A DNA stretch of 37,282 nt from Lachnospiraceae bacterium (GTDB taxonomy: Bacteria > Bacillota > Clostridia > Lachnospirales > Lachnospiraceae), in NCBI GenBank assembly GCA_031263035.1, contig JAISGP010000011.1, positions 1-37,282 on the forward strand. The letters run 5' to 3'. The notes beneath the pieces are model-generated. The model was given only the letters and a program-made list of their open reading frames with translations, was not told the origin of the DNA and did no database searches. Position numbers and translations under genes: made by a program. Of this stretch, positions 9,224 through 17,078 are shown one piece after another. Position 1 is the stretch's first letter. Every line of letters begins with the position of its first letter.

Positions 9224-9928
9224 ATGATGAATTCACTTTTAGAAGTTAGAGGAGTTTCTAAGATTTATAAGCATAATAAGATGGCTTTAAATAATTTTAG
9301 CATTAATCTAGAAGGTGGACAGATAGTTGGACTTTTAGGACCAAACGGAAGTGGTAAGTCTACTTTGATAAAGATGATTAATGGTTTGTTAGTTCCTAAT
9401 TCGGGTATGATTTATGTAGATGGAAAGCCAGTGGGTATTGATACTAAGAAGATTATCTCATACCTTCCAGAGCGAACATATTTTGATAAGCAACAGACTG
9501 TAAAAGAGTTATTATCATATTTTGCAGATTTTTATGAAGATTTTGATATGAAAAAAGCAGAAGCTATGCTTGCTGACTTAGGAGTTAATCAAAATGCTAA
9601 GATGAAAGAACTTTCAAAAGGAACTCAAGAAAAGGTTCAGCTAGTTTTAGTAATGAGTAGAAAAGCCTTATTATATATCTTAGATGAGCCAATTGGTGGA
9701 GTTGATCCAGCTGCTAGAGATTATATACTTAATACCATACTTAAAAATTATAACCCTAACGGACTTGTACTTATTTCTACTCATCTTATATCAGATGTAG
9801 AGAATACTTTAGACAGAGTTATATTTATTAAAAATGGTGAGTTAATTCTAAATGAGAATGCAGATGATTTACGTGTTCAAAGACGTAATTCGGTAGATGA
9901 AATATTTAGGGAGGTGTTTGCATGTTAG
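9224..9928 (+). CDS. ABC transporter ATP-binding protein
   Basis: A 234-residue ABC ATPase of the type found with YtrA-like regulators. Walker A is GPNGSGKST (39-47), the Walker B region is LLYILDEPIGGVD, and the H-loop is ISTHLISD. The signature is LSKGTQEKVQL rather than canonical LSGGQ, a variation common in this group. It starts right after the gntR stop with ATG-ATG tandem codons and overlaps the permease gene by 7 bases, so all three are co-translated. It is probably an exporter or lantibiotic/bacitracin-type resistance pump; substrate unknown. Confidence 0.92.
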   Translation: MMNSLLEVRGVSKIYKHNKMALNNFSINLEGGQIVGLLGPNGSGKSTLIKMINGLLVPNSGMIYVDGKPVGIDTKKIISYLPERTYFDKQQTVKELLSYFADFYEDFDMKKAEAMLADLGVNQNAKMKELSKGTQEKVQLVLVMSRKALLYILDEPIGGVDPAARDYILNTILKNYNPNGLVLISTHLISDVENTLDRVIFIKNGELILNENADDLRVQRRNSVDEIFREVFAC

Positions 9929-10776
9929 GAAAGTTATTAAAATATGATATGAAAGCTATAAGTAAGTTCTTAATTATTGTCCATGCAGCACTTCTTGGTG
10001 TAGCAGTGATTATAAGTTTTATGGCTAGTTATTATTCAAAGGGTTCAAAATCTAATACAAGTTTTTCCGTTAATTTAGAAAATGGTATAGGTTCTGCTAT
10101 ATTTTTAATTTTAATCATTATTGCCATTGTTATTTTTATAGGGGCATATTATGGAACATATATAATATCAGCCTCACGTTACTATAAGAATATATATTCA
10201 GATGAAGGATATTTACTTAATACCTTACCTGTTTCTAAAGATAAGATTTTACTTTCTAAAATTATAATGGCAACAATCTGGGGAATAGCTGATATAGTTG
10301 TTATTATAATATCATTCATGATTTTGTTTAAGGTAACACCAAGCAAAATATCATCTGTGCTAAGAACAGCTGTAACATCTGATGGAGAGACTTTTTGGAG
10401 CATGTGGGGTAGTCTTATAATTGTTCTGATTGTGACTTTTATAATTCAAACTATAGTTTCAATTATTACTATTTACTTTTCTATAACTATAGGAGATGTA
10501 TTTTTCGGACATAGAGTGGTAGGAGCTATTGTATCTTACGTTGTGATTAGCTTTATCGTTGGAATAACATCTGGTCTTATATCAGCTGGTTTTTCATCAA
10601 GTCATGCTTTTAATCATGAACCAGATAGTATGGAAGCGGCAGTTAAAGCTATGCAAGGAATAAAAGTTGTTGGAACCAGGCTTATGATAGCAGAGATAGT
10701 ATTTATGATTATAATTGGGGCTGTAATGTACTTCTTGACACGATATATGTTAAATAAAAAGTTAAATCTTGAATAA
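9922..10776 (+). CDS. ABC transporter permease, ABC-2 like, six membrane segments
   Basis: The 284-residue protein starts with the cytoplasmic MLGKLLKYDMKAISK motif typical of this permease group. It has about six hydrophobic segments: near residues 18-36, 58-84, 109-131, 154-182, 190-216 and 253-277. A polar loop rich in Ser and His follows segment five. It overlaps the ATPase gene by 7 bases and is the last gene of the operon, followed by a long terminator hairpin. No accessory-domain insertion or peptidase is seen, so the substrate stays unknown. Confidence 0.87.
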   Translation: MLGKLLKYDMKAISKFLIIVHAALLGVAVIISFMASYYSKGSKSNTSFSVNLENGIGSAIFLILIIIAIVIFIGAYYGTYIISASRYYKNIYSDEGYLLNTLPVSKDKILLSKIIMATIWGIADIVVIIISFMILFKVTPSKISSVLRTAVTSDGETFWSMWGSLIIVLIVTFIIQTIVSIITIYFSITIGDVFFGHRVVGAIVSYVVISFIVGITSGLISAGFSSSHAFNHEPDSMEAAVKAMQGIKVVGTRLMIAEIVFMIIIGAVMYFLTRYMLNKKLNLE

Positions 10777-10865
10777 GTAGATTTAATAAACAATAATGTT
10801 AATAGATAAGTGAGGAGATAGTAGGTTATAATAAAAATAATTCAAGTTTTCTTCTTTTAAATATT

Positions 10866-10925
10866 AGGCTTATATCTTTAGTAAATTAATTTTTTGATTA
10901 ATTTTACTAGGATATAAGTCTTTTT
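10866..10925 (+). terminator. Terminator of the gntR-ABC operon
   Basis: A long hairpin: the left arm at 10866-10890 (starting AGGCTTATATC) pairs with the right arm ending GATATAAGTCT at about 10921, with a few G-T pairs, a short T-rich loop and a T run after it. It insulates pyrH from the ABC operon. Confidence 0.85.
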
Positions 10926-10959
10926 AATTGTATTTTAATTGATGAAAAACAGAAATTCA

Positions 10960-10988
10960 TTGCCTTAATAATGTAAGAATGGTATAAT
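10960..10988 (+). promoter_or_regulatory. Promoter upstream of pyrH
   Basis: TTGCCT (10960-10965), a 17-bp spacer and a perfect TATAAT (10983-10988) lie 35 bases before the pyrH start and just after the terminator. pyrH therefore has its own promoter; rpsB and tsf are not upstream as they are in many bacteria. Confidence 0.75.
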
Positions 10989-11023
10989 TTCGTGAGAATA
11001 AATGAATAGGGGCAATACATTAA

Positions 11024-11722
11024 ATGAAAAGAATTTTACTTAAATTAAGTGGTGAAGCCTTGGCTGGAGATAAGCACTTTGGTTTTGACGAAAGTGTTTG
11101 CTTAGATGTGGCAAGACAAGTTAAAGAGGTAAAGGATAAAACAAACCTTCAGATAGCTATAGTTATAGGCGGAGGTAATTTCTGGCGGGGAAGATCATCA
11201 GAAAATATTGATAGAGTTAAAGCGGACCAGATAGGTATGCTTGCAACTGTTATGAATGCTGTTTATGTTTCTGAAATTTTTAGAAGTGTAGGTATGGAAA
11301 CGAAAGTATTTACACCTTTTGAGTGTGGCAATGTTAGTAATTATTATAGTAAAGATGAGGCTATGGAAGCACTTGATTTAGGGAAGGTTGTATTTTTTGC
11401 AGGTGGAACTGGTCATCCATATTTTTCAACAGATACTGGGGCAAGTTTATTTGCAGTACAGATTGAAGCTGATGCTATAATGATGGCTAAGGCTGTAGAT
11501 GGAATATATGATAGTGACCCTAATAAAAATAAAGATGCTAAAAAGTATGATGAAATAAGTATAAGTGAAGTTATTGATAAAAGACTTCAAGCAACAGATT
11601 TAGCTTCTTCTATTATGTGTCTTGAAAATAAAATGCCTATTTGGGTATTTGGTTTAAACGAAAAAGATAGTATAATTAATTCGTTAACAGGTAATTTTAA
11701 TGGTACTAAGATTACAGTATAG
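11024..11722 (+). CDS. pyrH: Uridylate kinase
   Basis: PyrH phosphorylates UMP to UDP. The 232-residue amino-acid-kinase-fold protein has the KLSGEALAG N-terminus (residues 7-15), the GGGNFWRG motif, DQIGMLATVMNA, and the TGHPYFSTDTGAS nucleotide loop. Length is standard. The gene opens the pyrH-frr-uppS-cdsA-dxr-rseP cluster, whose order is widely conserved. A 171-bp gap with a hairpin separates it from frr. Confidence 0.95.
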   Translation: MKRILLKLSGEALAGDKHFGFDESVCLDVARQVKEVKDKTNLQIAIVIGGGNFWRGRSSENIDRVKADQIGMLATVMNAVYVSEIFRSVGMETKVFTPFECGNVSNYYSKDEAMEALDLGKVVFFAGGTGHPYFSTDTGASLFAVQIEADAIMMAKAVDGIYDSDPNKNKDAKKYDEISISEVIDKRLQATDLASSIMCLENKMPIWVFGLNEKDSIINSLTGNFNGTKITV

Positions 11723-11773
11723 ATAAAATGATATAAATATTGAGTATGAGCTTTTGATTATTCTATTGATTAT

Positions 11774-11810
11774 AAACCTTAGATTTTAGGTTGTTTTATT
11801 ACTAAGGTTT
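11774..11810 (+). terminator. Hairpin between pyrH and frr
   Basis: AAACCTTAG (11774-11782) pairs perfectly with CTAAGGTTT (11802-11810) across a 19-nt loop, followed by TTAAGG rather than a strong T run. It may be a weak terminator or mRNA-end stabiliser. Confidence 0.45.
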
Positions 11811-11893
11811 TAAGGTATTTGTGGTATTTAATAGTACATTGAAAAAAAGTATAAGAAATTTTAAATTTAAAGATAAAAAGGGAGATGAAAAAA

Positions 11894-12445
11894 ATGAATG
11901 AAAGATTAGCAGTTTACGAGGAGAAAATGAGTAAAACAATGGATAATTTAGCAGGGGAGTTTGGTGCAATTAGAGCCGGACGTGCGAATCCTCATGTGTT
12001 AGATAAAATTACAGTGGATTATTATGGAACTCCAACACCACTTCAACAAGTAGGAAATATTAGCGTTCCGGAACCAAGAATGATTCTTATTCAACCATGG
12101 GAAAAAACCTTATTAAAAGAGATTGAAAAGGCTATCCAAATGTCAGAACTTGGAATTAATCCAACAAATGATGGTTCTGCAATTCGTTTAATATTTCCAG
12201 AGTTAACAGAAGAAAGACGTAAAGAGCTTGCAAAGGATGTAAAGAAAAAAGGCGAAGCAGCTAAAGTTGCCATAAGAAATATTCGCCGTGATGGAATAGA
12301 TCATGTAAAGAAACTTAAGGGTTCTGAAGTATCTGAAGATGAAATAGCTGATCTTGAGGATGAACTTCAAAAACTTACAGATAAATATATTAAGAAAGTA
12401 GATGCTTCAGTTGAAGTTAAATCAAAAGAGGTGCTTACTGTATAA
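11894..12445 (+). CDS. frr: Ribosome recycling factor
   Basis: RRF splits post-termination ribosomes together with EF-G. From the ATG at 11894 the protein is 183 residues, close to the usual 185. A nearby ATG at 11885 is too close to the gggag Shine-Dalgarno (11880-11884), so the second ATG is preferred. Conserved landmarks are IRAGRANPHVLDKI, YYGTPTPLQQVGNI, GLNP-like LGINPTNDGSAIRL and LTEERRKEL. The stop codon overlaps the uppS start (TAATGA), so the two are coupled. Confidence 0.95.
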   Translation: MNERLAVYEEKMSKTMDNLAGEFGAIRAGRANPHVLDKITVDYYGTPTPLQQVGNISVPEPRMILIQPWEKTLLKEIEKAIQMSELGINPTNDGSAIRLIFPELTEERRKELAKDVKKKGEAAKVAIRNIRRDGIDHVKKLKGSEVSEDEIADLEDELQKLTDKYIKKVDASVEVKSKEVLTV

Positions 12446-13140
12446 TGAATATTCCAAAGCACGTAGCCATTATTTTAGATGGTAATGGACGTTGGGCAAA
12501 GTCTAAAGGTATGCCTAGAAATTATGGCCACCAAAAGGGAGCAAAGAACGTAGAGATTATTTGCGAGAAAGCTTTTAATCTAGGAATTAAATATTTAACT
12601 GTATATGCATTTTCTACGGAAAACTGGAATAGGCCTAGTGATGAAGTATCTGCACTTATGAAGCTTCTTAGAAATTATTTAAAGACAGCTAAGAAAACTG
12701 CAGATAAAAATCATATGAAAATTCAAGTTATTGGGGATAAAACAGGATTAGATGAAGATTTGCAAAAAGCAATTTTCGATTTAGAAGACCATACCAAGGA
12801 TAATGATGGGTTAAATTTTAATATTGCCATAAATTACGGAAGCAGAGATGAGATTAAACGAAGTGTAATTCAGATTGCAAATGAGGTTTCAGAAGGTTTG
12901 ATTTCACCGACCGATATTGACGAAGAACTTATCAATAATCATCTTGATACAAAGGAGATTCCGGACCCAGATTTGCTTATTCGTACAAGTGGCGAGATAA
13001 GATTGTCTAATTTTCTTCTGTGGCAGTTAGCCTATACAGAGTTTTATTTTACGGATGTACATTGGCCAGATTTTTCAGAAGAAGAATTGATTAAAGCAAT
13101 TGAAGTATATGATAGTAGAAATAGAAGATTTGGTAAATAA
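12445..13140 (+). CDS. uppS: Isoprenyl transferase (undecaprenyl diphosphate synthase)
   Basis: UppS condenses isopentenyl units in cis to make the C55 lipid carrier for peptidoglycan and teichoic acid. The 231-residue protein has the IILDGNGRWAK motif with catalytic Asp12, the STENWNRP motif, and the C-terminal RTSGEIRLSNFLLWQ substrate site. Ile after RTSGE, where Gln or His is usual, is a mild change. Its start overlaps the frr stop by one base and cdsA follows after 23 bases. It sits with dxr and cdsA, linking isoprenoid and lipid synthesis. Confidence 0.94.
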   Translation: MNIPKHVAIILDGNGRWAKSKGMPRNYGHQKGAKNVEIICEKAFNLGIKYLTVYAFSTENWNRPSDEVSALMKLLRNYLKTAKKTADKNHMKIQVIGDKTGLDEDLQKAIFDLEDHTKDNDGLNFNIAINYGSRDEIKRSVIQIANEVSEGLISPTDIDEELINNHLDTKEIPDPDLLIRTSGEIRLSNFLLWQLAYTEFYFTDVHWPDFSEEELIKAIEVYDSRNRRFGK

Positions 13141-13163
13141 TATGTTTCTCACAGGAGGAAAGT

Positions 13164-13964
13164 ATGTTTATAAAAAGATTAATTAGTGGGATAGTGCTTC
13201 TTATTATACTTGCGGCAGGTTTGATACTTGGAGGAAATTTCTTATTATTCCTTCTTGAAGTAGTTTCTTTAGTTGGTTTATTTGAGATTTACCGTTTAGG
13301 AAAGGTTAGTAAAAATCTTCTTGGTTTAGTGGGATATGTGGGAAGTATTATGTACTACCTATTAATTAAATTTGCAAATGGACAATATTTGATGCCAGCC
13401 ATTGTATGTGTATTTATATTAATGGCAGGGGTTTATGTATTTTTATTCCCAAGATTTAATATAAGACAAGTATGTATGGCATTTTTTGGATTTTTCTATG
13501 TTTCAGTTCTTTTGTCATATGTGCTTCAAATAAGAATGATGACAGATGGAAAACATCTTGTTTGGCTTGTAATTATTGCTTCTTGGGGAAGTGATATATT
13601 TGCATATTGCGTAGGAATGCTTTTTGGTAAAACCAAGATGGCACCGAAACTTAGCCCTAAGAAATCAGTAGAAGGTGCTATTGGTGGCTTAGTAGGAGCC
13701 GGAGTCATAGGGCTTATATATGCTTTAATTGTAAATGCAGTTGTCGGTACAGACTGGAATGTATTCTTAATTCTTGCTATTTGCGTTATTGGAGCATTAG
13801 TTTCAATGATTGGCGACTTAACAGCCTCTGCAATAAAACGTAATTTTGAAATTAAGGATTTCAGTAATCTAATTCCTGGTCATGGCGGCATATTAGATAG
13901 ATTCGATAGTGTAATAATGATTGCACCAATAGTATTCTATTTCCTAATTCTTATTAACAGATAG
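13164..13964 (+). CDS. cdsA: Phosphatidate cytidylyltransferase
   Basis: CdsA makes CDP-diacylglycerol from phosphatidic acid and CTP in the membrane. The 266-residue protein is very hydrophobic, with about seven to eight membrane segments, and carries the family signature near the C-terminus (SAIKRNFEIKDFSNLIPGHG followed by GILDRFDS). A second conserved stretch is SDIFAYCVGMLFGKTK followed by PKKSVEGAIGG. A strong aggagg Shine-Dalgarno is at 13152-13157. It connects the window's fatty acid cluster conceptually to phospholipid synthesis. Confidence 0.94.
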   Translation: MFIKRLISGIVLLIILAAGLILGGNFLLFLLEVVSLVGLFEIYRLGKVSKNLLGLVGYVGSIMYYLLIKFANGQYLMPAIVCVFILMAGVYVFLFPRFNIRQVCMAFFGFFYVSVLLSYVLQIRMMTDGKHLVWLVIIASWGSDIFAYCVGMLFGKTKMAPKLSPKKSVEGAIGGLVGAGVIGLIYALIVNAVVGTDWNVFLILAICVIGALVSMIGDLTASAIKRNFEIKDFSNLIPGHGGILDRFDSVIMIAPIVFYFLILINR

Positions 13965-13983
13965 AATAAAGTTAAGATATAAG

Positions 13984-14013
13984 ATAGTTGCAAATGAATG
14001 AATTTGCAGCTAT
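13984..14013 (+). other. Hairpin after cdsA
   Basis: ATAGTTGCAAAT (13984-13995) pairs with ATTTGCAGCTAT (14002-14013) with one G-T pair and a 6-nt loop. There is no T run, so a processing or stabilising structure is more likely than an intrinsic terminator. Confidence 0.5.
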
Positions 14014-14116
14014 TTCAGTGAGATGGAGAAGGTTTTAATTATTACAAATATTAATTTTAAATATGTAATTGAATATTTATGATTAATCTTGTTAGATAGT
14101 TAGAGAGAAGTATGGA

Positions 14117-15271
14117 ATGATTAATAAAAAAATAAGTATTTTAGGTTCTACAGGCTCAATCGGAACCCAGACTTTAGATGTAGTTAGATTTCATGGAGAT
14201 ATAGAAGTTCTTGCTATAAGTGGAAATAAAAATATAAAAGTTTTAGAACAACAGACCCGTGAGTTTAAGCCGGGTCTTATTTGTGTATATGATGATGAAC
14301 TTGCAGAAACGTTTAAAGAAAAAATAAAAGATTTAAAGAACATTGAAGTTGTTTCAGGGATGGATGGTTTGATTAAGGTTGCCACGCTACAAAATGTGGA
14401 CATGGTTGTTACTGCAGTTGTAGGTATGATAGGAATTAAACCAACTATTGAAGCAATTAAAGCCGGTAAAGACATAGCCCTTGCAAATAAGGAAACTCTT
14501 GTAACAGCCGGGCATCTTATTATGCCATTAATTAAAAAAATGGGAGTGAAATTATTTCCTGTTGATAGTGAACATAGTGCAATCCTTCAGGCAATTCATG
14601 GCTATAAAAACGATGATATTTATAAGATATTATTAACAGCTAGCGGTGGTCCATTTAGAGGAAGAAAAAAGGAAGATTTAGCAAATATAAAATTAGAAGA
14701 TGCCCTAAAACATCCTAATTGGAGTATGGGAGCTAAAATCACCATTGATTCTTCAACAATGGTAAATAAAGGACTTGAAGTTATAGAGGCTAAGTGGTTA
14801 TACGATGTAGATATTGATCAGATACAGGTAGTAGTTCAACCAACAAGCATTATTCATTCTATGGTTGAATTTAAAGATGGAGCGGTTATAGCACAGCTTG
14901 GCACCCCGGATATGAGATTACCTATTCAATATGCACTTTATGAAACAGAAAGATTAAATTTACCAGGGGAAAGATTAGATTTTCATAAGTTAAAAAATAT
15001 TGAATTTGAAGAGCCAGATATGGAAACCTTTGAAGGTTTAAAATTAGCAATTCTTGTTGGTAAAATTGGTGGCAGTTTAACTACAGTATTTAATGCTGCA
15101 AATGAAAAAGCTGTAGCTTTGTTTTTAGATAGAAAGATTGGATATTTAGATATATTTGCAATAATAAAAGAGTGTGTAGAAAATCATGAGAATATTGAAA
15201 ATCCATCTCTTGAAGAAATATTAGCAACTGAGAAGTGGACGTATGATTTTATAGAAGATAGTTTAAAATAA
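14117..15271 (+). CDS. dxr: 1-deoxy-D-xylulose 5-phosphate reductoisomerase
   Basis: Dxr converts DXP to 2-C-methyl-D-erythritol 4-phosphate with NADPH, the committed step of the MEP isoprenoid pathway. The 384-residue protein has the NADPH loop GSTGSIG (10-16), LANKETLVTAG, metal ligands Asp150 and Glu152 in VDSEHSAI, the flexible loop HPNWSMGAKITIDSSTMVNK and NKGLEVIEAKWL. It supplies isoprenoid units for UppS, encoded two genes upstream. Start ATG is preceded by gagagaag. No missing key residues. Confidence 0.95.
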   Translation: MINKKISILGSTGSIGTQTLDVVRFHGDIEVLAISGNKNIKVLEQQTREFKPGLICVYDDELAETFKEKIKDLKNIEVVSGMDGLIKVATLQNVDMVVTAVVGMIGIKPTIEAIKAGKDIALANKETLVTAGHLIMPLIKKMGVKLFPVDSEHSAILQAIHGYKNDDIYKILLTASGGPFRGRKKEDLANIKLEDALKHPNWSMGAKITIDSSTMVNKGLEVIEAKWLYDVDIDQIQVVVQPTSIIHSMVEFKDGAVIAQLGTPDMRLPIQYALYETERLNLPGERLDFHKLKNIEFEEPDMETFEGLKLAILVGKIGGSLTTVFNAANEKAVALFLDRKIGYLDIFAIIKECVENHENIENPSLEEILATEKWTYDFIEDSLK

Positions 15272-15315
15272 ATGGAAAATTTTTTGTGTAGAATAAAGTT
15301 GATTATTGACATAAA

Positions 15316-15377
15316 TGGTATAATATAAATTATAGGTCGTAAAAATATGTTCGCCTGAAAGCCGTATATATTTTTGC
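15316..15377 (+). promoter_or_regulatory. Extended -10 promoter and structured leader upstream of rseP
   Basis: TGGTATAAT (15316-15324) is an extended -10 element without a good -35. Just downstream, GTAAAAATAT (15339-15348) pairs with ATATTTTTGC (15368-15377), with one wobble, enclosing a 19-nt loop that contains GCC-TGAAA-GCC. I do not recognise the structure as a known riboswitch. It could be a leader hairpin affecting rseP expression. Confidence 0.45.
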
Positions 15378-15432
15378 AAGATATGTAACGTTGTATTATA
15401 ATGCAATTAATTTTTAGTTAGGGAGAAATATA

Positions 15433-16464
15433 TTGGGAATTATTTTAGCAATTTTAATATTTGGGTTCATAGTTTTCTTTCATGAACTTGGACATTTTAC
15501 ATTAGCAAAATTAAATGGAATAGAGGTTACTGAATTTGCACTGGGAATGGGACCTAAGCTGATATCTAAAACATATAAGGGAACTCAGTATTCCCTTAGA
15601 CTTTTACCTATTGGTGGATTTTGTGCTATGGGGGAGGATGCAGAGGCTACAGGAGCTACTGATAATTTTCATTCTAAGAGTGTATGGCAAAGGATTTCGG
15701 TTATTGCTTGTGGACCTGTTTTTAATTTTATTCTTGCTTTTGTATGTGCATTGATTTTGATTGGAAATATTGGGTATGATAAGCCGGTAATCAGTGAAGT
15801 TACTAAGGGTTCAGCAGCAGCTACTTCCGGTTTAGAAAAAGGTGATGTAATAACCAAGCTTAATAAAACTCATATTGATGTTTTTAGGGAGATAACTCTT
15901 TTTAATATGATGCATAGTGGAGAAGATGTAGATGTGACTTATTTAAGAGATGGGAAGACACATACAGTTAATCTTACTCCAAGGTATGATAAAGAGGCTG
16001 GTAGGTATTTAATTGGGATTACAGGTGGAGCTTATTCAAAACCTACAGTTCTTTCTACAATTAAATATAGTTGTATCGAGATAAAGTATCAGATAAAAAC
16101 CGTAATTGATAGTTTGAAAATGTTGGTAACAGGAAAGGTTAGTCCGAAAAATCTTTCCGGACCTATTGGAATTACTCAAGCTGTAAGCACAAGTTATAAT
16201 GAAAGTAAGGCTTATGGGATAAAAATGGTAGTTATGCAGATGCTTAGTATTGCTATTCTTATTTCTGCCAATTTAGGTGTAATGAATCTTCTCCCTCTTC
16301 CGGCACTTGATGGTGGAAGATTGGTATTTCTTTTTATTGAGGTTTTTAGAAAGAAGAAAATTCCTGCGGAAAAAGAGGGGTATGTGCATTTTATTGGGTT
16401 TGCGTTGTTGATGGTGTTGATGGTTTTTGTAATGTATAATGATATTGTTAGGATATTTAAGTAG
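15433..16464 (+). CDS. rseP: Site-2 intramembrane zinc metalloprotease, RseP/RasP type
   Basis: RseP-type proteases cleave anti-sigma factors and leftover signal peptides inside the membrane. The 343-residue protein has the zinc motif HELGH (17-21) in the first membrane segment, a single PDZ domain (about 117-185), and the third zinc ligand Asp293 in NLLPLPALDGG. Membrane segments are near 3-22, 93-112, 270-290 and 320-340. The start is TTG at 15433 with ggga 9 bases upstream; no better ATG exists before the essential HELGH. A single PDZ domain is typical of Firmicutes. ispG and polC, common next genes, are absent. Confidence 0.93.
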   Translation: MGIILAILIFGFIVFFHELGHFTLAKLNGIEVTEFALGMGPKLISKTYKGTQYSLRLLPIGGFCAMGEDAEATGATDNFHSKSVWQRISVIACGPVFNFILAFVCALILIGNIGYDKPVISEVTKGSAAATSGLEKGDVITKLNKTHIDVFREITLFNMMHSGEDVDVTYLRDGKTHTVNLTPRYDKEAGRYLIGITGGAYSKPTVLSTIKYSCIEIKYQIKTVIDSLKMLVTGKVSPKNLSGPIGITQAVSTSYNESKAYGIKMVVMQMLSIAILISANLGVMNLLPLPALDGGRLVFLFIEVFRKKKIPAEKEGYVHFIGFALLMVLMVFVMYNDIVRIFK

Positions 16465-16482
16465 GAAATAGGTGTGTTTGTG

Positions 16483-16685
16483 TTAATGTAATTGAAAGAG
16501 CAAATATTAAGTGTTTATGATACGCTTATTTTCTGTTCCTTGCACTCGCCTAGTAGGGAACGTTCTTAGCGAAACGCGCTACGCTTGAACGACGCACGAA
16601 CGTTCCGGGCATCGTGCAACGTCACAACGAAAATTGCGCTATCATCATTTAACACTTAATATTTGCTTTTCATTTGCATTTACAT
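16483..16685. repeat. Long imperfect palindromic element with a GC-rich core
   Basis: Nested inverted repeats share one centre. The outer 17-bp arms AGCAAATATTAAGTGTT (16499-16515) and AACACTTAATATTTGCT (16651-16667) are perfect. TTGCAC (16540-16545) pairs with GTGCAA (16614-16619), and GGAACGTTC (16557-16565) with GAACGTTCC (16598-16606); weaker pairing links these blocks. The core is rich in CG dinucleotides, unlike neighbouring DNA. It has no coding capacity and could be a MITE-like or REP-like element, or encode a structured RNA. Confidence 0.7.
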
Positions 16686-16747
16686 GTGGATGAGATGGAG
16701 TGCTAGGTTTTAGTTGTGGTGTATAGTAAAGTTTTTTATAATCATTA

Positions 16748-16769
16748 AACACTTAATATTTGCTTTTCA
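16748..16769. repeat. Solo copy of the palindrome arm
   Basis: The 22 bases here are identical to 16651-16672 (they begin AACACTTAATATTTGC). This direct repeat, 97 bp away, suggests a second, decayed or deleted copy of the palindromic element, or a duplicated arm. Confidence 0.75.
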
Positions 16770-16836
16770 CTTATATTTATATAAAGCAATATATTATATA
16801 AAAAATATATATAGTAGAAAATTGCATAATGGATTG

Positions 16837-16872
16837 CACTCTCTTGCTTGGATGTGGGGGAGTGTTTTTTTT
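16837..16872 (+). terminator. Terminator-like hairpin
   Basis: CACTCTC (16837-16843) pairs with GGGAGTG (16858-16864), with one wobble, and is followed by eight T residues. It most likely ends transcripts running from rseP through the repeat region. Confidence 0.65.
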
Positions 16873-16936
16873 GTTTGAGCTTTGGGGTGTTTTGGTAAAT
16901 GATATTTTGAGGAAATGAAATTTATTTATATAATTC

Positions 16937-17037
16937 TTGCAAAAAATGATTTTAATATCATATTATTTTTATATTTTGACGAAATTAAGAAATATATTAA
17001 AATTATTCTTGCAAAGATTTTGCTACTGTAATATAAT
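16937..17037 (+). promoter_or_regulatory. Tandem promoters upstream of the aminotransferase
   Basis: The nearer promoter is TTGCAA (17009-17014), 17-bp spacer, TATAAT (17032-17037), about 40 bases before the start codon. A similar upstream copy is TTGCAA (16937-16942), 18-bp spacer, TATTAT (16961-16966). Both -35 boxes lie in the same sequence ATTCTTGCAAA, suggesting duplication or a shared binding site. Confidence 0.65.
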
Positions 17038-17078
17038 TACACTTGCGATTAAAAATAAAAAGAATGGGGAGATTTATT

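Larger units (their letters stand above)
16465..17078. other. 614-bp gene-free stretch between rseP and the aminotransferase
   Basis: I see no supportable gene here. It holds a long imperfect palindrome (16483-16685), a solo copy of one arm (16748-16769), a terminator-like hairpin (16837-16872) and two tandem promoters (16937-17037). The palindrome core is much more GC-rich than the surroundings. Confidence 0.8.

Noticed and set aside
15339..15377. Known riboswitch before rseP
   Set aside because: The hairpin lacks the conserved cores of purine, preQ1, cyclic-di-GMP or T-box leaders as far as I can judge by eye.
16483..16685. CRISPR array or tRNA in the rseP-aminotransferase gap
   Set aside because: The repeats are inverted around one centre and not regularly spaced direct repeats, and there is no cloverleaf or T-loop sequence.
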